This document shows positions 8,798 to 17,017 of a stretch of DNA of 64,000 bases, one piece after another. The position numbers were made by a program, and so were the translations under genes. The DNA is taken from the NCBI RefSeq assembly GCF_009834515.1, contig NZ_CP019426.1, positions 434,001-498,000 on the forward strand. Reading direction: 5' to 3'. The notes beneath the pieces were generated by a model. That model was given only the letters and a program-made list of their open reading frames with translations, searched no databases and had not been told where the DNA came from. This DNA is from Pseudomonas sp. R84 (GTDB lineage Bacteria; Pseudomonadota; Gammaproteobacteria; Pseudomonadales; Pseudomonadaceae). Every line of letters starts with the position of its first letter. Positions within the stretch are counted from its first letter, which is position 1.

Positions 8798-10690
8798 TTA
8801 AATGCGGAAACTACCCACCAGTTGCTTCAACCGCGCCGCCTGCTGCTCCAGATCCGAACAAGCCCGCAACGTCGCCTGCAAGTTCTCCACACCTTCCTGA
8901 TTCAGCGTATTGATCTCGTTGATATCGACATTGATCGACTCAACCACTGCCGTCTGCTCTTCAGTCGCAGTGGCCACCGACTGGTTCATCCCGTCGATCT
9001 CGCCGATACGCTGAGTCACGCTGCCCAGGCGCTCGCCTGCCTGGTTGGCGATGCCGACGCTGCTTTCGCTCTCACGCTGGCTCTCGGTCATGATGTTGAC
9101 CGCCTGACGTGCGCCGACTTGCAGCTCTTCGATCATCTTCTGCACCTGCTGCGCCGAATCCTGGGTGCGGTGGGCTAGGTTGCGCACTTCGTCAGCGACC
9201 ACGGCGAAACCACGACCGGCTTCACCGGCACGCGCCGCTTCGATCGCGGCGTTGAGCGCGAGCAGGTTGGTCTGCTGGGAAATGCTGGTGATCACTTCGA
9301 GAATCTGGCCGATGTTCACCGTGTTGCTGTTCAGGGTTTCGATGTTGCCGCAGGAATCGCTGATCTTCGCCGACAGCTGCTGCATGGCCTGGATGGTTTT
9401 ATCCACAACCTGCTGACCGTCGACCGCAAGGCTGCGCGCGTCGCTGGAATGCTGCGAGGCGAGGGCGGCGTTCTGGGCGATTTCCTGCGCGGCGGCACCG
9501 AGCTGGTTGATCGCGGCGGCGACGCTGTTGGTGCGGCTGGCTTGCTGGTCGGAGTTGTACATCGACGAGTTCGATGCCGCGACCACGCGCAGGGCGACTT
9601 CGTTGACCTGGCCGGTGGCCGAAGACACTTCGCGGATCGAGGTGTGGATACGTTCGACGAAGCGGTTGAACGAGGTGCCCAGTGCGCCGAACTCGTCGTT
9701 GCCATGGATCACCAGACGTTTGGTCAAGTCGCCTTCACCTTCGGCGATGTCGTGCATCGCGCGGCCCATGGTCAGTAGCGGTTGCATCAGCACGCGGATG
9801 AGCATGCCGAGCAGGGCGATGATGATCACCACCGCGATGATCATGGCGATCAGTGCCGAGGTGCGGAATTCGCTGAGCATGGCGAACGCGGTGTCTTTAT
9901 CGAGCACCAGCGCCACGTACCAGTCGGCCGACGGCACGCCGTTGACGCGGGTGAAGGAGATCAACTGAGTCTTGCCGTCGAACTCGACTTCTTTCAAGCC
10001 CGGGCTGACTTTCGGCGCGCCGTTCGGGTAGGCCTCGGCGAGAGTCTTGAGTACCAGTTTGCTGTCCGGGTGGATCAGGATCTTGCCCTCGCTGCTGACG
10101 ATGAACGCGTGGCCGTGGCCGCCGAAGTTCAGCGAGTTGATGATCGCGCTGACGCTGGTCAGGTCGATGTCGGCACCGGCGACGCCAAGCATCTGGCCTT
10201 GGCGCTGCACTGGCGTGGCAACGGTGATCACCAGTTTGCCCGAGGACGCGGCGATGTACGGTTCGGTGACGATGGTCTGCTGTGCGCTGTTGGCCGCTTT
10301 GTACCAACCGCGTGCGCGCGGGTCGTAGTCCGGGGCGCGGTTGCCGGCTGGCACCGAAAACATCACGCCGTCGGCGCCACCGAAGTAGCTGAGCTGGAAA
10401 TTGCCGGTATAGGCGGGCAGGTCAATGATGCGTTTCAGGCTGGCGGGAGCGTTACCGTCGACGGCGACTTGCTGCGACAACGATTGCAGCAACTGAATGC
10501 GGCTTTCCAGCCAGGTCTTGATGTTGCTGGTGGTCAGGCTGCCCAGCTCTTGCATCGAGGCTTCGGTGCTTGTGCTCAGGGCTTCGCGCTGTCGATAGTC
10601 GTTGAAGAAAATGAAACAGGCGAACGCAACGGCCACCACAAGGGCGGCAGCCAACAAGATCTTATGGCTGAATTTCATGTTTCTGGTCAT
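8798..10690 (-). CDS. Methyl-accepting chemotaxis protein with dCache ligand-binding domain
   Basis: Inner-membrane chemoreceptor. From the N-terminus: membrane helix at about 8-29; periplasmic double-Cache domain to about 275; second membrane helix ([20 protein letters not shown]); HAMP; then a cytoplasmic signalling domain with the conserved hairpin [20 protein letters not shown]. The Cache domain contains [13 protein letters not shown] and, further on, EPYI and GADIDL, which fits the Tyr/Arg/Trp-Tyr/Asp pattern known for amino-acid-binding dCache domains. I infer an amino acid or amine ligand. The start chosen is ATG at 10690; ATG at 10678 is an alternative. The longer open frame upstream lacks signal-anchor character and was not used. 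Confidence 0.93.
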   Translation of the reverse strand: MTRNMKFSHKILLAAALVVAVAFACFIFFNDYRQREALSTSTEASMQELGSLTTSNIKTWLESRIQLLQSLSQQVAVDGNAPASLKRIIDLPAYTGNFQLSYFGGADGVMFSVPAGNRAPDYDPRARGWYKAANSAQQTIVTEPYIAASSGKLVITVATPVQRQGQMLGVAGADIDLTSVSAIINSLNFGGHGHAFIVSSEGKILIHPDSKLVLKTLAEAYPNGAPKVSPGLKEVEFDGKTQLISFTRVNGVPSADWYVALVLDKDTAFAMLSEFRTSALIAMIIAVVIIIALLGMLIRVLMQPLLTMGRAMHDIAEGEGDLTKRLVIHGNDEFGALGTSFNRFVERIHTSIREVSSATGQVNEVALRVVAASNSSMYNSDQQASRTNSVAAAINQLGAAAQEIAQNAALASQHSSDARSLAVDGQQVVDKTIQAMQQLSAKISDSCGNIETLNSNTVNIGQILEVITSISQQTNLLALNAAIEAARAGEAGRGFAVVADEVRNLAHRTQDSAQQVQKMIEELQVGARQAVNIMTESQRESESSVGIANQAGERLGSVTQRIGEIDGMNQSVATATEEQTAVVESINVDINEINTLNQEGVENLQATLRACSDLEQQAARLKQLVGSFRI

Positions 10691-10971
10691 CGAATGAACT
10701 ACCGCGAAGGGGCTGGTCAAGAAAGGGCGGCAATTTGCCACACTCGGGGGCTTTGCGCTGCTCTTATTTCGACCGCGGCGCGCCAAAGATTAGGCGTCTT
10801 TGGCGAAAGGCGACGAAATGCTCAATAGCCCTACAAAGTGTCTGATTTATCGGCAAATGCCAGACGGGCGGGCTAATAAATAGCCGTTCGCCCACGGAAC
10901 CAGATGAGGGTTTTCTCTTCTAAGCTTCTGGTTGGCACCATGCCATCCCCCCTCGTTCCAGGAGTTACACC

Positions 10972-11226
10972 ATGTCGCTGCGATCTATCGCCCTTCTGAC
11001 GTTTTGCGTGCTGCTGGCCGCATGCAGCAAGGTCAATCAGGAAAACTATTCGAAGCTCTCGGCCGGTATGGCCAAGGCCGAAGTCGAGACGCTGCTCGGC
11101 AAGCCCACCGATTGCTCGGGCGCGCTCGGCATGTCCAGTTGCACCTGGGGCGACAAGAACAGCTTTATCAGCGTGCAGTACGCCGGTGACAAAGTGCTGA
11201 TGTTTTCCGGCCAAGGCCTGAAGTAA
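10972..11226 (+). CDS. Small BamE/SmpA-like lipoprotein
   Basis: 84 residues. The signal peptide ends in the lipobox LLAAC with Cys18; Ser at +2 predicts an outer-membrane lipoprotein. The mature part (YSKLSAGMAKAEVETLLGKPTDCSG...) has the 'G..K.EV..LLG.P' pattern of small BamE-like folds (DUF3862 type). Two further Cys residues (in TDCSG and SSCTWG) could form a disulfide. ATG follows CAGGAG. The lipocalin gene follows after 30 bases, so both are likely co-transcribed. The specific function is unknown. Confidence 0.82.
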   Translation: MSLRSIALLTFCVLLAACSKVNQENYSKLSAGMAKAEVETLLGKPTDCSGALGMSSCTWGDKNSFISVQYAGDKVLMFSGQGLK

Positions 11227-11256
11227 ACCGGGGCTTCGCGCCCACGGAGAAGAAAA

Positions 11257-11826
11257 ATGAAGCGGTTATTGCTGATCCTTTTTGCCGGCCTGGTACTGGC
11301 CGGCTGCGCCACTTCCGGCGTCGACCCGTTGGCGCCGAAAACCGTCAACAGCGTCAATCTCAAGCGCTATCAGGGCACCTGGTATGAACTGGCGCGCTTG
11401 CCGATGTATTTCCAGCGCAATTGCGCGCAGTCCGAAGCGCATTACACCCTCAAGCCTGACGGCAATGTCGCGGTGCTCAATCGCTGCCTGACGCCGGACT
11501 GGCAGTGGGAAGAGGCCAAGGGCACGGCCTATCCACAGGTGCCGGGCAAGACCGACAAGCTCTGGGTCGAATTCGATACCTGGTTCTCGCGGCTGATTCC
11601 GGGTGTGGCGAAAGGCGAATATTGGGTGTTGTACGTCAGCGATGACTACAAGACGGCCATCGTCGGCGACCCGAGTCGCAAGTACATGTGGTTGCTGTCG
11701 CGCACGCCGACCGTTAATGGTGTGGTGCGTGAAGAACTGCTGAGCAAGGCGCGTCAGCAGGGCTATGACACCACGCGCTTGATCTGGCGGGCGTCGGATC
11801 GGCAGATGGCCAAGACTTCAAACTAA
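11257..11826 (+). CDS. blc: Outer-membrane lipoprotein lipocalin (Blc type)
   Basis: 189 residues. The signal peptide ends in a lipobox (VLAGC, Cys17) with Ala at +2, indicating the outer membrane. The lipocalin signature YQGTWYELARLPMYFQ follows, then the second conserved block FSRLIPGVAKGEYWVLYVSDDYKTAIVG and the C-terminal YMWLLSRTP. Bacterial lipocalins of the Blc type bind lipophilic ligands such as fatty acids or lysophospholipids in the envelope. The gene follows the small lipoprotein and is closed by a REP-type pair. Confidence 0.93.
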   Translation: MKRLLLILFAGLVLAGCATSGVDPLAPKTVNSVNLKRYQGTWYELARLPMYFQRNCAQSEAHYTLKPDGNVAVLNRCLTPDWQWEEAKGTAYPQVPGKTDKLWVEFDTWFSRLIPGVAKGEYWVLYVSDDYKTAIVGDPSRKYMWLLSRTPTVNGVVREELLSKARQQGYDTTRLIWRASDRQMAKTSN

Positions 11827-11842
11827 AGAACACCACAAAACC

Positions 11843-11937
11843 AATGTAGGAGTGAGCCTGCTCGCGATAGCGTTGTGTCAGAGCACAAATAAGTGACTGA
11901 CACGCTGCTATCGCGAGCAGGCTCACTCCTACATTGG
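11843..11937. repeat. REP-type inverted pair, GTAGGAGTGAGCCTGCTCGCGATAG variant
   Basis: Two inverted copies (CAATGTAGGAGTGAGCCTGC... and ...GCAGGCTCACTCCTACATTG) with complementary inner parts (GATAGCG and CGCTGCTATC). The whole can fold into one long hairpin between the convergent blc and hutF genes and may act as a bidirectional 3'-end structure. The same variant is found at 16875. Confidence 0.85.
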
Positions 11938-11945
11938 GTTATGCG

Positions 11946-13310
11946 TCAGCCTAGGAGGTCACGCAGGACCTGGGTGAAGGCGCTAGCACTGTCTTCTTCG
12001 CCAGCATGTCGACCATCACGCACTACCCACTGACCATTGACCAGCACATCGCGCACCTGACGATCGCCGCCGGCAAACAACCAGCGATTCAAAATCCCGT
12101 CACCGCTCGCCGTCGCCAGATACGGATCGTTGCCATCGAGCACAATCCAGTCCGCACGCTTGCCAACCTCCAGCGCACCAATCGGCTGCCCCAACGCTTG
12201 CGCACCGCCATCCAGCGCCGCGTCATATAGCGTGCGCCCGACCATTGGCTGATCCGCGCCATACAAGCGATTACGTCGCTGATCACGCAGGCGCTGACCG
12301 TATTCCAGCCAACGCAATTCCTCCACGACGCTGAGCGAGACATGGCTGTCGGAACCGATGCCCATGCGTCCGCTCTGGGCGAGGAAATCCACCGCCGGGA
12401 AAATCCCGTCGCCCAGGTTCGCTTCGGTGGTAAGGCACAGGCCGGCGATGGCGCGACTTTTGGCCATCAGCGTGACTTCTTCAGGGTTGGCGTGAGTGGC
12501 GTGGACCAGGCACCAGCGCTGATCGACTTCGGCATTTTCATACAGCCATTGCAGCGGACGCCGACCGCTCCAGCTCAGGCAGTCGTCGACTTCCTTCTGC
12601 TGTTCGGCGATGTGGATGTGCACCGGACATTGTTTGTCGCTGGCGGCCAATACTTCGCTGATCTGCTGTGGCGTCACCGCGCGCAAGGAGTGGAAGCACA
12701 GGCCCAGCGATTGCGCCTTTTGCTGCGCCAGCATTGGCTGCAAGCGCGATTGCAGATTCAGGTAATTTTCGGTGCTGTTGATGAAGCGGCGCTGGCCGTC
12801 ATTCGGCGTCTGCCCGCCAAAACCAGAGTGGCTGTAGAGCACCGGCAGCAGGGTCAGACCGATGCCGCTTTCACTCGCCGCCTGACTGATGCGCAACGCC
12901 AGCTCAGCGGGATCGGCATAAGGCTGACCATTGCTGTCGTGATGCACGTAATGAAATTCGGCCACCGATGTGTAACCGGCCTTGAGCATTTCGATGTACA
13001 GCTGCCGGGCAATCACGCCGAGCTGATCCGGGCTGATTTTTCCGACGAGCCGATACATCAGATCACGCCACGTCCAGAAACTGTCGTTCGGATTACCGGC
13101 CACTTCGGCCAGTCCCGCCATCGCGCGCTGGAAGGCGTGGGAGTGCAGATTGGGCATGCCCGGCAGCAATGGGCCGCTCAGCCGTTCGGCGCCATCTGCG
13201 GTGGAATCGGCCTGGATTTGGGTGAGCAGGCCATCGGCGCTGACTTCAAGACGTACATTGTTGGCCCATCCGTTAGGCAGCAGTGCGCGTTCGGCAAAGA
13301 AGGCGGACAT
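11946..13310 (-). CDS. hutF: Formimidoylglutamate deiminase
   Basis: Converts N-formimino-L-glutamate to N-formyl-L-glutamate and ammonia, the fourth step of the five-step histidine pathway. 454 residues of the amidohydrolase superfamily: the N-terminal metal site is PGMPNLHSHAFQRAMAG, a later His is in VHIHIAEQQKEVDDC, and the Asp-containing motif is IGSDSHVSLSVVEELRWLE. The C-terminal KRADWIVLDGNDP is usual for the fold. It is divergent from hutC; the shared region holds a probable HutC operator, so HutC probably represses hutF. Together with hutG it replaces the direct HutG-type formiminoglutamase route. Confidence 0.96.
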   Translation of the reverse strand: MSAFFAERALLPNGWANNVRLEVSADGLLTQIQADSTADGAERLSGPLLPGMPNLHSHAFQRAMAGLAEVAGNPNDSFWTWRDLMYRLVGKISPDQLGVIARQLYIEMLKAGYTSVAEFHYVHHDSNGQPYADPAELALRISQAASESGIGLTLLPVLYSHSGFGGQTPNDGQRRFINSTENYLNLQSRLQPMLAQQKAQSLGLCFHSLRAVTPQQISEVLAASDKQCPVHIHIAEQQKEVDDCLSWSGRRPLQWLYENAEVDQRWCLVHATHANPEEVTLMAKSRAIAGLCLTTEANLGDGIFPAVDFLAQSGRMGIGSDSHVSLSVVEELRWLEYGQRLRDQRRNRLYGADQPMVGRTLYDAALDGGAQALGQPIGALEVGKRADWIVLDGNDPYLATASGDGILNRWLFAGGDRQVRDVLVNGQWVVRDGRHAGEEDSASAFTQVLRDLLG

Positions 13311-13336
13311 GGTTCAGCACCCCATCGTGTGTTATT

Positions 13337-13352
13337 TGTATATACATATACA
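13337..13352. promoter_or_regulatory. Probable HutC operator in the hutF-hutC intergenic region
   Basis: TGTATATACATATACA is an A/T-rich alternating sequence with the perfect palindrome TGTATATACA at 13337-13346. It resembles the CTTGTATGTACAAG palindrome before hutU, and both are followed within a few bases by AGACGT. It lies about 30 bases before hutF and 65 before hutC, where a GntR-family repressor could control both. The assignment to HutC is inference. Confidence 0.6.
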
Positions 13353-13417
13353 GACGTTTGCCTGCCCGGTAAACTCCGGCAAGCTAGCAACCTTCATCCA
13401 ATGAACAGGGATCAACC

Positions 13418-14167
13418 GTGCCGACTCCGCCTCCAGTCTCCCCGTTGGCCGCGAACATGGGCGACAGTCCGGCGCCCTTGTACGCCCGCGTCAAACAGAT
13501 GATTACCCAGCAGATCGACAGCGGAAACTGGCCGCCGCACTACCGTGTGCCGTCCGAGAGCGAGCTGGTCAATCAACTCGGCTTCAGCCGCATGACCATC
13601 AACCGCGCGCTGCGCGAGATGACTGCCGATGGCCTGTTGGTGCGCATGCAAGGTGTCGGCACGTTCGTCGCCGAACCGAAGAGCCAGTCTGCGTTGTTCG
13701 AAGTGCACAACATCGCCGACGAAATCGCCTCCCGTGGCCATCGCCACACCTGCCAGGTCATTACCCTCGAAGAAGAGGCCGCCGGTTCCGAGCGCGCACT
13801 GGCGCTGGACATGCGTGAAGGGCAAAAGGTGTTTCACTCGCTGATCGTGCATTACGAAAACGACATTCCGGTGCAAATCGAAGACCGTTTCGTCAACGCG
13901 CTGGTCGCCCCGGAATACCTCAAGCAGGACTTCACCCTGCAAACGCCTTACGCGTATCTCAATCAGGTGGCGCCGCTGACTGAGGGCGAGCACGTGGTTG
14001 AAGCGATCCTCGCCGAGTCTTCCGAGTGCAAGTTGCTGCAGATTGAAAAAGGCGAGCCGTGCTTGTTGATTCGTCGCCGCACGTGGTCGGGGCGTCAGCC
14101 GGTGACGGCTGCACGTTTGATTCATCCGGGTTCTCGTCATCGTCTGGAAGGGCGCTTTCATAAATGA
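13418..14167 (+). CDS. hutC: Histidine utilization repressor HutC (GntR family)
   Basis: 249 residues. Residues of about 20-90 form a GntR winged helix (YARVKQMITQQIDSG..., VPSESELVNQLGFSRMTINR, GVGTFVAEP); residues of about 105-245 form the UTRA effector domain of the HutC/FadR-type subgroup. In Pseudomonas, HutC represses hut genes and is released by urocanate. The start is GTG at 13418 behind AGGG; the ATG at 13457 would remove part of the flexible N-terminus only. It overlaps hutD by four bases (ATGA), so repressor and HutD are made together. Confidence 0.96.
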   Translation: MPTPPPVSPLAANMGDSPAPLYARVKQMITQQIDSGNWPPHYRVPSESELVNQLGFSRMTINRALREMTADGLLVRMQGVGTFVAEPKSQSALFEVHNIADEIASRGHRHTCQVITLEEEAAGSERALALDMREGQKVFHSLIVHYENDIPVQIEDRFVNALVAPEYLKQDFTLQTPYAYLNQVAPLTEGEHVVEAILAESSECKLLQIEKGEPCLLIRRRTWSGRQPVTAARLIHPGSRHRLEGRFHK

Positions 14168-14733
14168 GTCAGGTGAAGGTTTTACGCGCTGAAGGCTACC
14201 CGCGCATGCCGTGGAAAAACGGCGGCGGCAGCACTGAAGAAATCACCCGTGATGCCGGTGCAGGGTTGGATGGTTTCGGCTGGCGCCTGTCGATTGCCGA
14301 CATCGCCGAGTCCGGCGGCTTCTCGACCTTCGCCGGTTACCAGCGAGTGATTACGGTATTGCAGGGTGACGGCATGACCCTATGCGTTGATGGCGACGAT
14401 ACGCGGCCGCTGTTACCGCTCGACCCGTTTGCCTTCAGCGGGGAAAGCCAGGTCTCGTGCACTTTACTTGGTGGCGCGATTCGCGACTTCAACCTTATCT
14501 ACGCGCCGCAGCGGTACAGCGCGCGGTTGCAGTGGCTTGAAGGTGAACAGCGGCTTTTCAGCTCGGCGGGGACGGTGCTGGTGTTCAGTGTCAGTGAGTT
14601 GCTGGAAGTGCAGGTTGGTGACGCCGTTTCGCAACTCGGTCGCCATGATTGCCTGCAACTGGACGGTAACAAGGGCTTGGTTGAAGTGTCCGTTGATGCG
14701 GGTTGCTGTGTCATTGAGCTGACTGCCCGCTGA
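14164..14733 (+). CDS. hutD: HutD family protein
   Basis: 189 residues of a cupin-like beta protein; the signature is PRMPWKNGGGSTEEI at the N-terminus, followed by FGWRLSIADI and SGGFSTFAGYQRVITVL. In P. fluorescens HutD has been described genetically as a governor that limits hut expression, with an unclear biochemical role. It overlaps hutC by four bases. A REP-type pair follows. Confidence 0.93.
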   Translation: MSQVKVLRAEGYPRMPWKNGGGSTEEITRDAGAGLDGFGWRLSIADIAESGGFSTFAGYQRVITVLQGDGMTLCVDGDDTRPLLPLDPFAFSGESQVSCTLLGGAIRDFNLIYAPQRYSARLQWLEGEQRLFSSAGTVLVFSVSELLEVQVGDAVSQLGRHDCLQLDGNKGLVEVSVDAGCCVIELTAR

Positions 14734-14745
14734 TTGAAAAATCTT

Positions 14746-14823
14746 AAAAGATCGCAGCCTTCGGCAGCTCCTACAATGGGATTGATGTACGCCCTGTAGG
14801 AGCTGCCGAAGGCTGCGATCTTT
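14746..14823. repeat. REP-type inverted pair, AGCTGCCGAAGGCTGCGATC family
   Basis: Head-to-head copies (AAAAGATCGCAGCCTTCGGC... and ...GCCGAAGGCTGCGATCTTT) downstream of hutD; same family as 1041, 44912, 50109 and 57336. Confidence 0.87.
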
Positions 14824-15015
14824 GTTTTTTGGGTGTTCCCAACCCACGCACCAACTTGTTACCGAACGCCCCAGCGTGGCGCAAAACCTCGCTTTAGTAA
14901 CAGTCCCTGACGCTCTCAATCAATATCCTCGAAAAATTTCATCAACGCCAGAACCCTTGATTCAGGCGCTCTCCAGCCCTGCCCGCGATTTTTCTTGAAC
15001 ACCCCTCCAACAAGT

Positions 15016-15031
15016 TGGCCGCTTGATTGCA
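15016..15031 (+). promoter_or_regulatory. Sigma-54 (-24/-12) promoter of hutU
   Basis: TGGCCG-CTTGA-TTGCA matches the consensus TGGCAC-N5-TTGCA with the essential GG (15017-15018) and GC (15029-15030) at exact spacing. The predicted start is near 15042. Sigma-54 control of hutU through CbrAB/NtrBC is established for pseudomonads; this match is seen directly, the activator is inferred. Confidence 0.72.
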
Positions 15032-15035
15032 TATG

Positions 15036-15049
15036 CTTGTATGTACAAG
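15036..15049. promoter_or_regulatory. Probable HutC operator overlapping the hutU start site
   Basis: CTTGTATGTACAAG is a near-perfect 14-base palindrome (CTTGTA-TG-TACAAG) that begins five bases after the -12 element and covers the predicted transcription start at about 15042. A repressor bound here would block sigma-54 polymerase escape. It shares its sequence type with the hutF-hutC site at 13337. Confidence 0.68.
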
Positions 15050-15181
15050 TAAAGACGTATGCGTATGAGTCGCTCGAGACTCTCCGCAGCGTCCACTGAT
15101 TCGCTTGTCGCGCATCGAAGCGCACAGGCTGCTTGCCCACTGCCAGGGTTGGTTTGAATTGATCGCTGAGGAGTCTTTTTC

Positions 15182-16864
15182 GTGACTGACAATAAGCCTA
15201 CTAAGGTTCGTAACGTCGAAATCCGTGCATCGCGCGGCAACAAGCTGACCGCCAAGAGCTGGCTGACCGAAGCGCCGCTGCGCATGCTGATGAACAACCT
15301 CGACCCGGAAGTCGCCGAGAACCCGAAAGAACTGGTGGTTTACGGTGGTATCGGTCGCGCCGCGCGTAACTGGGAGTGCTACGACAAAATCGTCGAAAGC
15401 CTGACCAACCTGAATGACGACGAGACCCTGCTGGTGCAATCCGGCAAGCCGGTCGGCGTGTTCAAGACCCACAGCAACGCCCCGCGCGTACTGATCGCCA
15501 ACTCCAACCTCGTTCCACACTGGGCGAGCTGGGAGCACTTCAACGAACTCGACGCCAAAGGCCTGGCCATGTACGGCCAGATGACCGCCGGCAGCTGGAT
15601 CTACATCGGCAGCCAGGGCATCGTCCAAGGCACCTACGAAACCTTCGTCGAAGCGGGTCGCCAGCACTACAACGACAACCTCACCGGCAAGTGGGTCCTG
15701 ACCGCCGGCCTCGGTGGCATGGGCGGCGCACAACCGCTGGCGGCAACCTTGGCCGGCGCCTGCTCGCTGAACATCGAATGCCAGCAAGTGAGCATCGATT
15801 TCCGCCTGAAAAGCCGTTACGTCGACGAGCAAGCCAAAGACCTCGACGACGCCCTGGCGCGCATCGACAAATACACCAAGGAAGGCAAGGCGATCTCCAT
15901 CGCACTGCTGGGTAACGCCGCAGAAATCCTCCCGGAACTGATCAAGCGTGGTGTGCGCCCGGACATGGTCACCGACCAGACCAGCGCCCACGACCCGCTC
16001 AACGGCTACCTGCCCGCCGGCTGGACCTGGGACGAATACCGCGCCCGCGCCAAGACCGAACCGGCTGCTGTGATCAAAGCCGCCAAGCAGTCGATGGCCG
16101 TGCACGTGAAAGCCATGCTGGAATTCCAGAAGCAAGGTATTCCGACCTTCGACTACGGCAACAACATCCGTCAGATGGCCCAGGAAGAAGGCGTCGAAAA
16201 CGCCTTCGATTTCCCGGGCTTCGTACCGGCCTACATCCGTCCGCTGTTCTGCCGTGGCATCGGCCCGTTCCGTTGGGCGGCGCTGTCGGGTGATCCGCAA
16301 GACATCTACAAAACCGACGCCAAGGTCAAAGAGCTGATCCCGGACGACGCGCATCTGCACAACTGGCTGGACATGGCCCGCGAGCGCATCAGCTTCCAGG
16401 GTCTGCCGGCACGTATCTGCTGGGTCGGCCTGGGCCTGCGCGCCAAGCTCGGCCTGGCGTTCAACGAAATGGTTCGTAGCGGCGAATTGTCCGCACCAAT
16501 CGTGATCGGTCGCGACCACCTCGACTCCGGCTCGGTGGCCAGCCCGAACCGTGAAACCGAATCGATGCAGGACGGTTCCGACGCCGTGTCCGACTGGCCA
16601 CTGCTCAACGCTCTGCTGAATACCGCGAGCGGCGCGACCTGGGTTTCCCTGCACCACGGCGGCGGCGTTGGCATGGGCTTCTCGCAGCACTCGGGCATGG
16701 TGATTGTTTGCGACGGTACGGACGAAGCGGCCGAGCGCATTGCGCGCGTGCTGCACAACGACCCGGCCACTGGCGTCATGCGTCATGCCGATGCCGGTTA
16801 CCAGATCGCCATCGACTGCGCCAAGGAGCAGGGCCTGAACCTGCCGATGATTACCGGAAAGTAA
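15182..16864 (+). CDS. hutU: Urocanate hydratase
   Basis: Converts urocanate to 4-imidazolone-5-propionate using NAD+ as an electrophile; second step of histidine breakdown. 560 residues, the family length. Typical segments are visible: [19 protein letters not shown] near the N-terminus, the glycine-rich NAD region [16 protein letters not shown], and near the C-terminus [16 protein letters not shown]. The start is GTG at 15182 behind GAGGAG. It is the first gene of the long hutU-to-hutG run and follows the sigma-54 promoter and operator described separately. Confidence 0.97.
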   Translation: MTDNKPTKVRNVEIRASRGNKLTAKSWLTEAPLRMLMNNLDPEVAENPKELVVYGGIGRAARNWECYDKIVESLTNLNDDETLLVQSGKPVGVFKTHSNAPRVLIANSNLVPHWASWEHFNELDAKGLAMYGQMTAGSWIYIGSQGIVQGTYETFVEAGRQHYNDNLTGKWVLTAGLGGMGGAQPLAATLAGACSLNIECQQVSIDFRLKSRYVDEQAKDLDDALARIDKYTKEGKAISIALLGNAAEILPELIKRGVRPDMVTDQTSAHDPLNGYLPAGWTWDEYRARAKTEPAAVIKAAKQSMAVHVKAMLEFQKQGIPTFDYGNNIRQMAQEEGVENAFDFPGFVPAYIRPLFCRGIGPFRWAALSGDPQDIYKTDAKVKELIPDDAHLHNWLDMARERISFQGLPARICWVGLGLRAKLGLAFNEMVRSGELSAPIVIGRDHLDSGSVASPNRETESMQDGSDAVSDWPLLNALLNTASGATWVSLHHGGGVGMGFSQHSGMVIVCDGTDEAAERIARVLHNDPATGVMRHADAGYQIAIDCAKEQGLNLPMITGK

Positions 16865-16874
16865 TGCTTTCCCC

Positions 16875-16964
16875 TGTAGGAGTGAGCCTGCTCGCGATAA
16901 GGCCGGCACATTCAGCAAATGTGCTGACTGACCCACCGCAATCGCGAGCAGGCTCACTCCTACA
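16875..16964. repeat. REP-type inverted pair, GTAGGAGTGAGCCTGCTCGCGATA variant
   Basis: Inverted copies TGTAGGAGTGAGCCTGCTCG... and ...CGAGCAGGCTCACTCCTACA lie between hutU and the permease gene, inside the presumed operon. The transcript would carry a stable hairpin here. Confidence 0.85.
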
Positions 16965-17017
16965 AAAGCAAAAGCCAAAAAAGAACAAAACCCGGAACAA
17001 TCCACAGAGGTTGAATC

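Larger units (their letters stand above)
14734..15181. other. Intergenic region hutD-hutU: REP pair, sigma-54 promoter and operator
   Basis: This 448-base region has no credible gene. It holds, in order: a REP-type inverted pair (14746-14823), about 190 bases without recognised features, a -24/-12 promoter (15016-15031), a palindromic operator (15036-15049), and a leader of about 140 bases before hutU. Confidence 0.8.

Noticed and set aside
13365..13400. A -24/-12 promoter for hutF on the minus strand (TGGATGAAGGTTGC)
   Set aside because: Only nine bases separate GG and GC, whereas ten are required.
14860..14895. An additional sigma-54 site TGGCGCAAAACCTCGC upstream of hutU
   Set aside because: GG to GC spacing is one base too long and the -12 half is poor; the site at 15016 is better in every respect.
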